A stretch of DNA of 64,000 nucleotides from Dermacentor variabilis (Eukaryota; Arthropoda; Arachnida; Ixodida; Ixodidae). Made by a program: the position numbers and the translations under genes. Under the pieces are notes generated by a model. It was given only the letters and a program-made list of their open reading frames with translations, searched no databases and was not told the DNA's origin. The first letter of the stretch is position 1. Every line of letters begins with the position of its first letter. This document shows, piece after piece, positions 1 to 10,253 of the stretch. The stretch is from positions 56,052,255 to 56,116,254 of the forward strand of contig NC_134576.1 in the NCBI RefSeq assembly GCF_050947875.1, written 5' to 3'.

Positions 1-49
1 GCCCCGCGACCACATGCCGAGATTTCTACCCTAGAAAGACAGATTTTAA

Positions 50-1735
50 ATATAGTTAAGCATAGATTTAGTTCAGTTGATCAAGAAAATGTAGCAATGT
101 ATGTTGAACAAATGATTGAGAAAGCACTTGGAACAAGATGTCTTTTTTGACCCTATCGTGTGAAGTCAACGGAAAATCATTCAGAAGGGCAAAAGGAGCC
201 ACAGGATGAGTTACCTTACTGTGACTCCTTGGAAACTGTGGCACAGGAATGAGAGCAGACACTGCTGCTTTGCATTGACTGCGTTCATGAGGGGACGGAT
301 CTTAAGTATAGTGATGATGTGGTAGGTCTTGACGCCACATATAAAACAATCGATTGCGACCTACCATGATTCCTGATTGTTGTGAAGACTGCAAGTTCCT
401 ATGCTATTGCAGGTGCCTTCATGGTACAATTTGAAACGACTGATTGCATCTAAGAAGTGCTAAACACCTTTAAGGCCTGGAACCCAACTCTGAGCCTTAA
501 GTTTTGGATGGTGGACTACAGCCAGGCGGAAATCAGCGCACTTTCTGCTGCTGCCTTCCCGAGCAGTCGGCCAGTCCTGTGTGGTTTTAATAGAGAAAAT
601 GAAGTAGAAGAGGTCGACATGGTAAAGAAAATGCCTAGGCAAGTAGCATCTAGTGCAAATGAGGGTGGTCTAACAAAAGCTATTGAATCCGTGCAGCAGT
701 CACCACAATGGAAGGAAAATGAGAAATTGCAAGCCTACGTATGCAGTAAATGGCTCTTAGTAAAGGATATGTGCGTAAAGATGTATAGGTTGGACCTCCC
801 TTTTGGCACAAAAAACGGAGCTGAATAAAAAAACAAGGAGCGCAAGACATACTTAGCTATAAATAGCGGTCACCGTACTCTGCAGGGGCTTTTAAAAGTC
901 ATGCCTAGAATTTTTTTTCCAGAGAAAGAGGTGCAATTCTTGTAGGCGAATCTGAGTTTTTCACCTTCATACCGCCTTTACCACAATGCTGTGCCTAAGT
1001 TCCTCCATTGGAGGCCCCCTGTTGCAGCAAAACACATGATGGAGCGGCTTGCACGAGCGTCTGATTACAGATCCGAGGACGTGGAAGTTGGCAGTGAAGA
1101 AGGAACATTCCGTATTCGTTCTGTCAATGAGGGTAGGGGCTTTCATAAAGTTAACTTGAACACTTCAAACTGTACATGCTTAGACTTCAACAGGTCAAAA
1201 TTGACGTGCAAGCGCTTTGCTGCAGTCTTTTTTTTTCGTTGTTGATGGGTGGGGTTTATCACGTCTGCCCGCAGAATACAGGGAAGGGCTGAAAATGACT
1301 GCCCATGCGGTTACAGGCTGCACATCTTCTAATGCACAATACACTGAAGAGCTAGATGATGTAATCACTGAACATCTTGAGTGTGATTTGCAGAAAACAT
1401 CTGAACAGAGCTGACGCCATTTCAAATCGAAGATAAGGGCCGAAACTGAGTGCATACTGTCTTCCCTGCACTACATTCATGATGACACAGTGTTGCAGCA
1501 GTTTGGCTCGTTACATGAACTAAGAATGCTCGCTGAAAAAAATGTGACCATGAGCAATGGAATTGCTGTTAGTGGTTCAGCGACAAAAGGGTGCTATGGT
1601 GTGAAAGAAAAAGAAAGAACATTGGCATCACCAGCAAATGGAATCGCAATGAAGAAATTTCAGTTGCACAAGGAACATCTGCGCAAGAAGGAGCACTGGG
1701 TTTCACGGGGAAGTGCGGGCAGATAGGCTGAAATT
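50..1735 (+). pseudogene. Decayed MULE-type transposase with SWIM zinc finger
   Basis: Reading the plus strand in shifting frames gives a recognisable MULE/SWIM protein. A stretch with GLDATYKT (about 325-350) looks like the first DDE-type aspartate block. WMVDYSQAEISAL (about 507-545) matches the second block, where family members have a conserved D followed by Y-S-x-A-E. About 1130-1240 there is a SWIM-like finger, C-x-C-x(n)-C-x-R, with the final CxH of the family changed to CKR. Frames 457-828, 991-1245 and 1490-1726 are separated by stops and shifts, for example after the CLF near 148 and the LP near 366. No intron boundaries explain the breaks, so I read it as a dead transposase copy. 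No terminal inverted repeats were found; the left end may lie outside the window. The SWIM motif is the strongest single piece of evidence. Confidence 0.55.
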
Positions 1736-1993
1736 GTGAGGGAGTGTTGTATATCACCATTGTGATACTTGTAAGCCTACATATATGTTTGGTGCTTGGA
1801 AGTAAAAATACTAAAATAAATAAAATCTTTTTTTCATTTGCTTCCCTCGTAACTTGTACGCCAATGTTTTTTTCCAGGCTGTGCCTGTCTCGTATTCAAT
1901 GCTCCAGTTATGTCGTGCTATTTTCTTTGTTGATTCGCACTGCTAGAGTTAGTGAGAGGTACACTGTAATCCTTGGCATGATGACAGAAACAC

Positions 1994-3174
1994 TTTGCGT
2001 GAAGGCTACTCAACAATAGACCATATTCACACTATCAATCAGGTGATAGAGAAATGTGCGGAATATAATCAACCCTTATATATAGCTTACGAGAAAGTTT
2101 ACATAGTTTACGAGAAAACGTTTGATTCAGTCGAAACCTCAGCAGCCATGGAGGCATTACAGAATCAGGGTGTAGACGAGCCATTTGTAAAAATACTGGA
2201 AGATATCTATAGCGGCCCCACAGCCACCGTAGTCCTCCATAAAGAAAGCAACAAAATTCCAATAAAGAAAGACGTCAGACAGGGAGATACGATCTCTCCA
2301 ATGCTATTCAAAGCGTGTTTACAGGAAGTATTCAGACACCTGGATTGGGAAGAATTGGGGATAAAAGTTGATGGAGAATACCTTAGTAACTTGCGATTCG
2401 CTGATGATATTGCCTTGCTTTGTAACTCAGGAGACCAATTGCAAGGCATGCTAACTGACCTGGAGAGGCAAAGCAGAAGGGTGGGTCTAAAAATTAATCT
2501 GCAGAAAAGTAACGTAATGTATAACAGTCTCGGAAGAGAACAGCAGTTTACGATAGGTAGCGAGGCACTGGAAGTAGTAAGGGAATACATCTACTTAGGG
2601 CAGGTAGTGACCACATATTCGGATCATGAGACTGAAATAATCAGAAGAATAAGAGTGGGCTGGGGGTGGGTTTGGCAGGCATTCTCAAATCTGCACAGCA
2701 GGTTGCCACTATCCCTCAGGAGAAAAGTGTATAACAGCTGTGTCTTACCAGTACTCACGTAGGCGACAGAAACCTGGAGGCTTACGAAAAGGCTTCTGCT
2801 TAAATTGAGGACGACGCAAGGAGCTATGGAAAGAAGAATGATGGATTTAACGTTAAGGGATAGGAAAAGAGCAGATTGTTTGAGGGAACAAACGCGGGTT
2901 AATGACATCTTAGTTAAAATCAAGAAAAATAAATGGGCATGGGCAGGACATGTAATGAGGAGGGAAGATAACCGATGGTCACTAAGGGTTACGGAATGGA
3001 TTCCAAGGGAAGGGAAGTGTAGCAGGGGGCGGCAGATAGTTAAGTGGGCGGATGAGGTTAAGAAGTTTGCAGGGACAACATGGCCACAATTAGTACATGA
3101 CCGGCGTAGTTGGAGAAATATGGGAGAGGCCTTTGCGCGGCAGTGGGCGTAACCAGGCTGATGATGATGATGAC
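1994..3174 (+). mobile_element. RTE-type non-LTR retrotransposon, 5'-truncated (RTE-1)
   Basis: One frame runs from about 1995 to 2762 and resumes after a single stop to 3152. It begins inside the RT fingers (GYSTIDHIHTINQVIEK) and includes VRQGDTISPMLF and the catalytic FADD (LRFADDIALL). The tail carries the RTE C-terminal signature: WAWAGHVMRREDNRWS, then SRGRQ and a final QWA. The stop at 2760-2762 falls where relatives have a tyrosine (LPVLTYGAETW), so it is a point nonsense change. Around 2085-2115 a short tandem duplication alters the conserved IDYEKAFDS block. The element ends in GAT repeats (3160-3173), as the other RTE copies here do. It is dead. I could not define a target duplication because the left flank also contains ATGATGACA. 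Confidence 0.85.
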
Positions 3175-5028
3175 ATTAAAATGTAAGTTTCCTGCTTATT
3201 TAACAATTCTAAGAAATGATACAGATATACCAGTCTTTTATGTGTCTTTGAGGTTGCTACAATGATTGTGAAGTATTTTTTATGACATATTTATTTCTGT
3301 ATAGCCAGAGTGTACTTACCTCACATATATTACTCATTACTTTCAAATGTAAGTTTTATGCTGATTGAACAATTCCTTATACTCATTTGTAACAGTGTAT
3401 AATAAATGTGTGCCTTTGATGTAGCTTTCTTGTAGGAACATTTGTCTTACTTGCCAAGAAAAGTCCTCGAATACGAGACCTTCTTAATTCTGTGCTTTAT
3501 GTTTATAGTAACTAAGTTTTAGCAAAAATAAACTGTATTCTGATTCTTCATGCATCGTTGTCCGCAGTCCGCATTTTCTCTTCTTGCGTGCCTATTAGTG
3601 CGATAAACGTAATACACGCGCGCGCAACAGCCGTTTATGAAGTGGTCAGTGCGGCTGCCGGTGTGGGCTTTTTGTTGCTGTTGTTCAAGATATTTTGCTT
3701 GCACATGCGTGGATGTCTAGTTTGCATGGCTTTGGTGGCCAGTAGTTGGCCCTGAAAACCATGTGCCGAAGCCATATGTCCCATAGGACGCGCAATACGC
3801 GCATTATTTGGAGATAGCCGCAGCTGCCACAGCAGCGCACCCGCCTGAGTTTATGGAGAGCTTTAGCGCAGCAGGAACCGCCGTACTGTAAATAAATAAG
3901 GGCGTCGCCGTTGCTACCGTCGCGAAGTGTTTGCCACGCTAAATTTGCGTGTTCTAGCAATTGCAGTATTTGCCGCGTTTACCGTACGGCGGTGCTAAAA
4001 CGCTCAAATGAATGACCTGTACAGCAGAAACGCTCGGATAGAGTAGACCAACACTTGTACGAACCTTAAGTACTTTAATATCTTCGTCATATCATCATGA
4101 AAGACACAGGCGCGGGTGGCTGCATGCAGCACATATAAATGCCTGTTGCAGCAGCTGTCGGTGCAACATTTCTTTCAGATATTCCTACATGAGAGCCTAT
4201 TGGGAGGCTATTGTAAAGCGACATATTTTATTGGGTCCTCGGAGTCGCCTGCGCTAGGCGCATGCCAGCGCGCGCTGCATTTAGTTGTGTGCAGTTGGCT
4301 CACGTTTCTACGGCTGCTTCCGGCCGCGATCGCGGAGCGCGTGTCTCCGTCGCCTCCGTTGCTAGGCGACGGCCGGGCATGCGCAATGTAGAGCCATGTG
4401 GCACGTACTGCGGAGAACCTCTCCACGAGCTCAGCTGCGACGCCTCTCCGCAGCGAATCACGTGACGTGACGCCACACCTTCGCACTTGCGCGCCTGCGA
4501 CTGAAGGTCAAACGCACGCCGAGATAGACCTTGCGGGTTGTACCTCGAGGAGTGAGCTTTCGCTCTAAAGAAATGCGCCAGAGCGATGAACGCTGTTGCC
4601 CAAACGCACTAGCATTTAGGGAACAGCGTTCATGTTCCCTGTCCATGCGCGTCGAAACTTCAGTCTATCTGTATACAGTAAAAAACTAAAAGTAAAAGAA
4701 TAAATAAAATATAGAGAAATAAAAAAATTACCGACGATTACGTTACTTCCTAATGCGAAATTTGAGCGCAGCAAATAAGCTGTTTCACCTTTTGGATAGA
4801 TTGAGGCAAAAAAATCGAGCAACACATGTATGCGCTATCACATAATTTTTTTTTTATTTTTCACACGTATTCCTTTAACAAAGACTCCACTAACAGTTCT
4901 TGACAGTCATGAAGGAAGCTTTGTGGTCGGAGAAATAGACTGATATATGTTCGACTTGGTACACCAATGCTTGATTCTCAAAGACGAGATCTATACAAGT
5001 GCCTCGCGAGGTTGTCACAGCCGTGGGG
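3175..5028. other. Unassigned intergenic DNA
   Basis: No coding signal beyond short chance ORFs. About 4230-4500 is distinctly GC- and CpG-rich compared with its AT-rich flanks, which could mark a promoter or an old element; no TATA box or neighbouring exon supports a specific call. Confidence 0.4.
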
Positions 5029-5232
5029 GAAGCAGAGGCTAAGCGCCGCCGCCGAGAAGACCCTGCCGTTCGCGCCGCCGAAGCGGAGGCTCATCGCCGC
5101 CGTCGAGAGCAACCAGCAGTAAGCGAGGCTGAAGCAGAAGCTCATCGCCGCCGCCGAGAAGACCCTGCAGTTCGCGCCGCCGAAGCGGAGGCTCATCGCC
5201 GCCGTCGAGAGCAACCAGCAGTAAGCGGAAGC
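5029..5232 (+). repeat. Four 51-bp in-frame tandem repeats (AEAHRRRRE-type)
   Basis: Four 51-bp units start at 5029, 5080, 5131 and 5182. Units 1 and 3 resemble each other, as do 2 and 4, so the array is two 102-bp dimers. They lie in an open frame (4999-5307) and encode 17-residue units such as EAEAHRRRREDPAVRAA and EAEAHRRRREQPAVSEA: an acidic/alanine run, a basic RRRRE block and a proline. Similar arginine-rich repeats occur in many predicted arthropod proteins, but I do not assign a function. Whether the frame is a real exon is open. No splice site or start context was convincing. Confidence 0.75.
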
Positions 5233-6033
5233 GGAGGGGGGCGGCGTGTACACCCAGCGGCAAACGATGGGGGCAGAGGCGCGCGCAGCAAGCGGACAAC
5301 ACGATAAAGGGAGGAGGGAAGAGATAGCAGCGACTGACTGATGCCGCTGACGGCGATAGTGAGTCAACCCCAGCTATCCGCCACACAAGAACAGGGGGGG
5401 GGGGACCCTTTCCTCCTCTTTCTGCATGGCGGCGACGGTGTTCTATGCAGTCACGTTATCTTGACTCTCTAGCGGCGTCAGCGGCATCCAGCGGTATCAG
5501 TCGGTCGCTGCTAGCGCTGGGGGGATGAAAGGGGGGCGGAGCTGGTTACGAGGCCGATGCCGACGACGACGCCGACGACGACGCGAAACCCAGGAACGGA
5601 CGCCAAAGAGCTGCGCTCTAAAAAATAAGATAAAACACTCGTCGGTGTAAAACATTCGACGAATGTTTGTACCCGAGCAGTTGTGCCTCTCGACACGATC
5701 AGGCTCATAGATCTCAATATACTTTTCCAGAATTAACTAAGGCTCCCGTTTCTAGCTAAGACACCATTTCGTCTATTTATTATTCTGTAGTAGCGTGACA
5801 TTCAGTGACCTACCCGAATTCTGCGACCTGTACTATGTGTTCTACTTTATTCCTTTACGTTTATCCTATTCCTCTTTCTTTTCTCTTTTCTCCCCGTCTT
5901 CCTATCTTCCATTTCTGTGCTTCTGTCACGCCGTTTCCGAAGAGTAGGCAAGGCTTCTGCCCCTTCCGGTGACAGTTGCCAGCCTGCTCCTCGTTTTCCC
6001 TTTCCTGTCGAATGTATATTTGTTTTCAAAACG

Positions 6034-6034
<1 letters not shown>
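5233..6034. other. Unassigned, with CT-rich possible LINE 3' tail
   Basis: GC-rich at 5400-5600, with short GACGAC runs. About 5860-6034 is a pyrimidine-rich stretch leading into an AAT microsatellite, which resembles the 3' end of a LINE but has no coding support. Confidence 0.3.

Positions 6035-6077
<43 letters not shown>
6035..6077. repeat. (AAT)n microsatellite
   Basis: About 14 AAT units. It sits at the 3' (left) end of the minus-strand SINE that follows, as in the copy at 26712, so it is probably the grown tail of that SINE. Confidence 0.9.
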
Positions 6078-6078
<1 letters not shown>

Positions 6079-6221
6079 TTTTACCGTTTTCCGAATGGTC
6101 CGACACAATCGTTTCTACGTTTCGCTCCCATCGGAATGCGGCCGCAGCGGTCGGGATTTGAGCCCGCGACCTTTTGCTTAGGAGCGCAACGCCATAACTG
6201 CTTAACTATAGCATGGCGGGT
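6078..6221 (-). mobile_element. tRNA-derived SINE, 3'-shortened copy
   Basis: On the minus strand the copy starts with ACCCGCCATG and has a tRNA-like head with a box-B-like GGCTCAAATCCC. It then has the family body (GCGGCCGCATTCCGATGGG) and ends in the ATT tail. It lacks most of the 3' half found in the copies at 9717 and 26712 and is the most diverged of the minus-strand copies. Confidence 0.75.
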
Positions 6222-8710
6222 GGTTTGGAGAGTCATTGTAGATGAATTCTGCATGGTGTTTCTACGTAAACTGATATATTTCCAATGATAGCAGTTAAAG
6301 CAAAGGGATACCTAACAAAATTGGAGGACGCTTAAGCTTCGCCTTCAAGAGTGGAACGCGATAACATTCAAAGATCCTTGGCTGCGTGTCACGCTTCCCG
6401 GCGAGTGCAGCTTACGCAACAATAATGTTTACAGCCAAACGCTGAAAGCGAATACTATGCAAGAAGGCGAGCTTTCTGGTAGAAACGCGGCCTCTGGCGT
6501 GGGCCAACCCCACAGATAGCGAAGAACCGCGTCAAACCTCCACAGGCAGCTGGAAAAATGCGTTATGTTTTCTTGTGTACTAAAATTATAATCCGACGTT
6601 GTAATGTTTTTAGGTTATGTATAAGTCGTAGTTTACAACTTCCCTGAGGCATTTTACTTTCAGAAATTGATTAGTTCCGTAACGCCTCTGCTTCACGCGA
6701 AGTGCCAGCGGGGTTCGGGAATCGTGGTTCGGGATGATTTTATTCTCACGGGCAATGCCGCCGACCCCGACACCCGATTTCCTGCTACGCGGGGCCCTTA
6801 ACACGTTAAAAAAAGATAAACCCTGACTAACGCCGCAAGAAAGCCTCACATTGTCGTGCCGCATGCAGGACTATGTGCTATGTAGAAAAAATACGTGTGT
6901 AACACGGTACCCACCACTGTCTCAGACGCGGCGTGGAATGTAGCCAATCGCTCGACCACTCGACAAGTATCGTTTACACTGAGCGGTTTGTTGTTATTAC
7001 TACCAAAACTCTTGTATTCGCGGGCGGTAATCTTGTTCAGCAGAAAAGGTAGTCGCGCTGTGTATGTACAGATAATTTGAACGCATGTCAAAGTAAACAG
7101 CAGAACTTATTCCCCAACAGAACGGTACCAACGCTGCTAGGATCGTCTTAAATCTTTTGTAACTGCTCAATCCTGCTCAGCCACAGCTTATCAGTGCCAC
7201 GAGAATGGCACAGTAAGGTCCCATTCGCGGAACGAATTCTTAGAAATACGTAGCTAATCTCCAAAGCCCATTGTAATCACAAACACACACGGACACAGCG
7301 CGCCGGCGGCTCTTTCCGCCTCAGCGGCAGCAGAAGCTGCAGCCACGCCGACTTAAATCACTTCAGTGCATCTCGCAAAGCCGTTTTTCACGTAGAAGGC
7401 GTGAAATAAATAAAAAAAAACACTAAGAAATGCCGCTGAGCGTAAATCATGGCATACAATAAAGAGAGCTCGCCCTAGTCAGCACGTCGACTGCCCATAG
7501 ATGTCATTACTGCCTACGCAAAACAGTGAACCCGCAATTTTAATATCGGGCCAGGAAATACCTCGGGTACAAGAGCGCAAATACATTGGTATATGGGTAA
7601 ACTAGGGCAACAGATATATTAGAACACAGTAAAGACAATACTAACAAAGAAAGAGAGCAATGCGCCCATATTGAAACACAGAGCCCCTTGGGTATCCAAG
7701 TACGACGTGCTGTAATGGTTCGAGGACTTACGTTTGTAAATTTGGTTGTTTGCATGAAGTCAGAGGTACATTGAGCACTCGACTGCAACCAGAGTTTAGT
7801 GCGAGTCCTCGCATTAGGCGCTCACGGGAAGATTGCAAAGGACGCTGCACAGGGTGATATAGGCTCGACAAATTTTCAGGTGAGGGAAGCGCAGGGTTAA
7901 ATAGATTTCGAAGAATGACTGAGGAACATGAAAGAAATCAATTGAGTTCTTGGTGCGTTCAAGTAGTTGAACAAGAGAAACGTCAATGGAGGAAGAGAAC
8001 GAGGAAACTTACTAGTAATTATGAGACCGGTGTACAAAGCAACATGACAACAAATAGTTTGAAAAAGATTGAGACATCTTCCTGGGCAGCGGCAACGGAA
8101 AAGAAACGAGCTATATGTAACTACGTCAGAGGTAAAAATGAAATCATGAAAGTATCAAAAGGAAGATCTTTACTTTTTCAAGCGAGAACAGGGTCCCTTA
8201 TAGCGCGTAGTTATAAATCCACATACGCCAAGGAGGACAGAGCACATACTTGGCTGCGGTAAAGCGAGGGAATCTATGTAACGAGTTTTAGAATGCAGCA
8301 CTAAGGCGCCCGTTCCTGCGGTCAGCGTCGACATGCCTCACCATCGTACCCCGGCGTAACCGAGCGAATGAGCGCAGCGAAAAATGAAACCGAAGGCGGA
8401 TTACAGCGGGGGATGTAAGACGTCACGTGGAAACCGGAGAGGAGGGTGCAGCGGAATCAGGAGGCGGAAAGCGGAGGACGGTATTGAGACAGCGTCAGCA
8501 GAAAAGTGTAGTGCGGCGACAATTGGCTACAAGGTAGCGCCAGAGTAGCGCGCCTCGTCTGCGAGGTCTGTCGGCGGCCGCTCCTGTGAATCGCGCCCAC
8601 GCGTCACCCACGCGCTGCCTCTCGCGATGTCCAGGTTGGCGAGGGAGCCGCGCCGCACTTGGCTCCATTTGCAACTGTGTCGCGTGGCACAACTGTCCGC
8701 GCCAGCCAAT
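6222..8710. other. Unassigned; one unrecognised 115-codon ORF
   Basis: The longest frame (7915-8262, plus) encodes a Lys/Arg/Glu-rich 115-residue peptide that I do not recognise and that has no visible domain or splice context. The rest holds only short frames. About 8370-8690 is GC-rich and directly precedes the solo LTR. Confidence 0.35.
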
Positions 8711-8714
8711 ATAT

Positions 8715-9126
8715 TGACAGGTGTACTCAACTTTATCGGGCGACCACGTTTCGCCGCCTAACAAATGTTATCGCACAGCGCAGGACGCGCCTGCATCTAA
8801 AAGAAGTTTCTGGAGTGTTATCGATGGTTCCGTCCACTGTCTTTCACCGCAACTTGTGTAATCTGATTGCACCTATCCGCGACGCGAATAGTGTAGAACT
8901 TTGTGGAAGACACGCGGGTCCCAGCGGTTAATCTGGAACATTCGACGACCGATCTATAAAAGCCGACGCGCTTGACCCACTGATTTTCGACGATCGCCGA
9001 CCGTGTTCGCCGCTATCGTTGTGCTATATGTGTAACCTGTTTTGTGGGCACAGGTTCGCCCAATAAGAGGTAATTTTGTCGTTCACATATTGCTACTGTG
9101 TTCTTCAACGTCACCACCACGTGACA
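8715..9126 (+). mobile_element. Solo LTR of a Ty3/gypsy element
   Basis: The sequence is clearly related to the reverse complement of the gypsy-1 LTRs (26623-27563 and 34336-34776): shared blocks include GGGCGACCACGTT, CGCCTAACAAATGTTATCG and ACATTCGACGAC. It begins TG, ends CA and is flanked by 4-bp ATAT duplications (8711-8714 and 9127-9130). A TATA box, TATAAAAG, lies at 8955-8962, aligned with that of the gypsy-1 LTR. No internal region is present, so it is a product of LTR-LTR recombination. Its divergence from gypsy-1 suggests a sister family. Confidence 0.85.
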
Positions 9127-9130
9127 ATAT

Positions 9131-9654
9131 TGCGAAATGAAAACACGCACATAGCTGTGCTCAAACTTCGCATAAGGGGAGTATAGTAATCGCTGATTAT
9201 TTTTTATAATGGCAAAAAATATCTCCTGAGCTGTCAGTTTATGCTCCGTTAGCGTCCTTCACGCCCTGGGATTCAGGGATAGCAAGTGGAAAGTAAGTTT
9301 GTAAGCAGTAGGGATTGTAATGTTTTGCTGCAGGAAAGTAACCAGACCACACACAACGGAAGCGTTCAAAAACATTTTTGTCAATAATTTTTTTATGTAC
9401 CAAAGAAAAAACAATAGATATTAGGCACACTAGGAAATAAAAAAAAATACTTGATGACCCAACCGACCGCCCACGCTCATAGCATGCATCTAACCGTCCA
9501 CACGACGGCGTCCGTGAATAAACGAGCTATACAATTGCGTTCACTCTAGATCGTGCGGGTCCAGCCTCGCATCCAGTTTCGTGGGCGCACAACTTTAGTT
9601 ATCCGACATGCTCGAACGGACGCTAGCTCAAGTGTACAGGGACCAACTGTGATT
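9131..9654. other. Unassigned flank
   Basis: No gene seen. The stretch ends in the 12-bp target duplication of the I-clade LINE (9655-9666). Confidence 0.4.
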
Positions 9655-9716
9655 CACGCCCACTCATATGAATGAATGTGAGTGGTTTATTGGCGCAAGG
9701 GCCAGATATGGCCAAA

Positions 9717-9952
9717 AAAAAATTATGGGGTTTTACGCGCCAAAACCACTTTCTGATTATGAGGCACGCGGTAGTGGAGGACTCCGGAAATTTCGACCAC
9801 CTGGGGTTCTTTAACGTGCGCCTAAATCTAAGTACACGGGCGTTTTCGCATTTCGCTCCCATCGAAATGCGGCCGCCGTGGCCGGGATTCGATCCCGCGA
9901 CCTTGTGCTCAGCAGCCAAACACCATAGCCACTGAGCAACCACGGCGGGTAT
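9717..9952 (-). mobile_element. tRNA-derived SINE inside LINE 3' UTR
   Basis: Complete copy on the minus strand: tRNA-like head (CCCGCCGTGGTTGCTCAGTG, then GGATCGAATCCCGG as box B) and a body ending in TTTTGGCGCGTAAAACCCC plus A/T tail. The 11-bp duplication ATATGGCCAAA at 9706-9716 and 9953-9963 brackets it exactly and splits a host-LINE sequence (ATATGGCC repeated on both sides). Confidence 0.9.
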
Positions 9953-10253
9953 ATATGGCCAAAGAGCGCCAAGACAGTGTTAGTGATTTCGCGGCAAAAT
10001 GATGAGTTCTGTGACGAAGATGTGACTTGGCTGTAAAGTGGCCTAAAAATAGTCGCTGTAAAATGCGTAAAATCTACGTGCTATAAAATTATGGCGATGA
10101 CTAATGACGAATACTATGAACATTAAAATCCATCGTAGAAGAATGATGCAAAATATGCAATATATAAGATGGTAAAATTACTTGCAGCACTGCTGCCTCG
10201 CCAGAGCCCTTGAAACACAAGGGCCTAGAGGCATGTGCTATACCAAAGAGCTA

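Noticed and set aside
2207..2590. 127-codon minus-strand frame
   Set aside because: Antisense of the RTE-1 reverse transcriptase; the same antisense frame recurs at 31702-32004.
4230..4500. CpG-island promoter
   Set aside because: GC-rich, but no adjacent exon, transcript evidence or core promoter element could be read.
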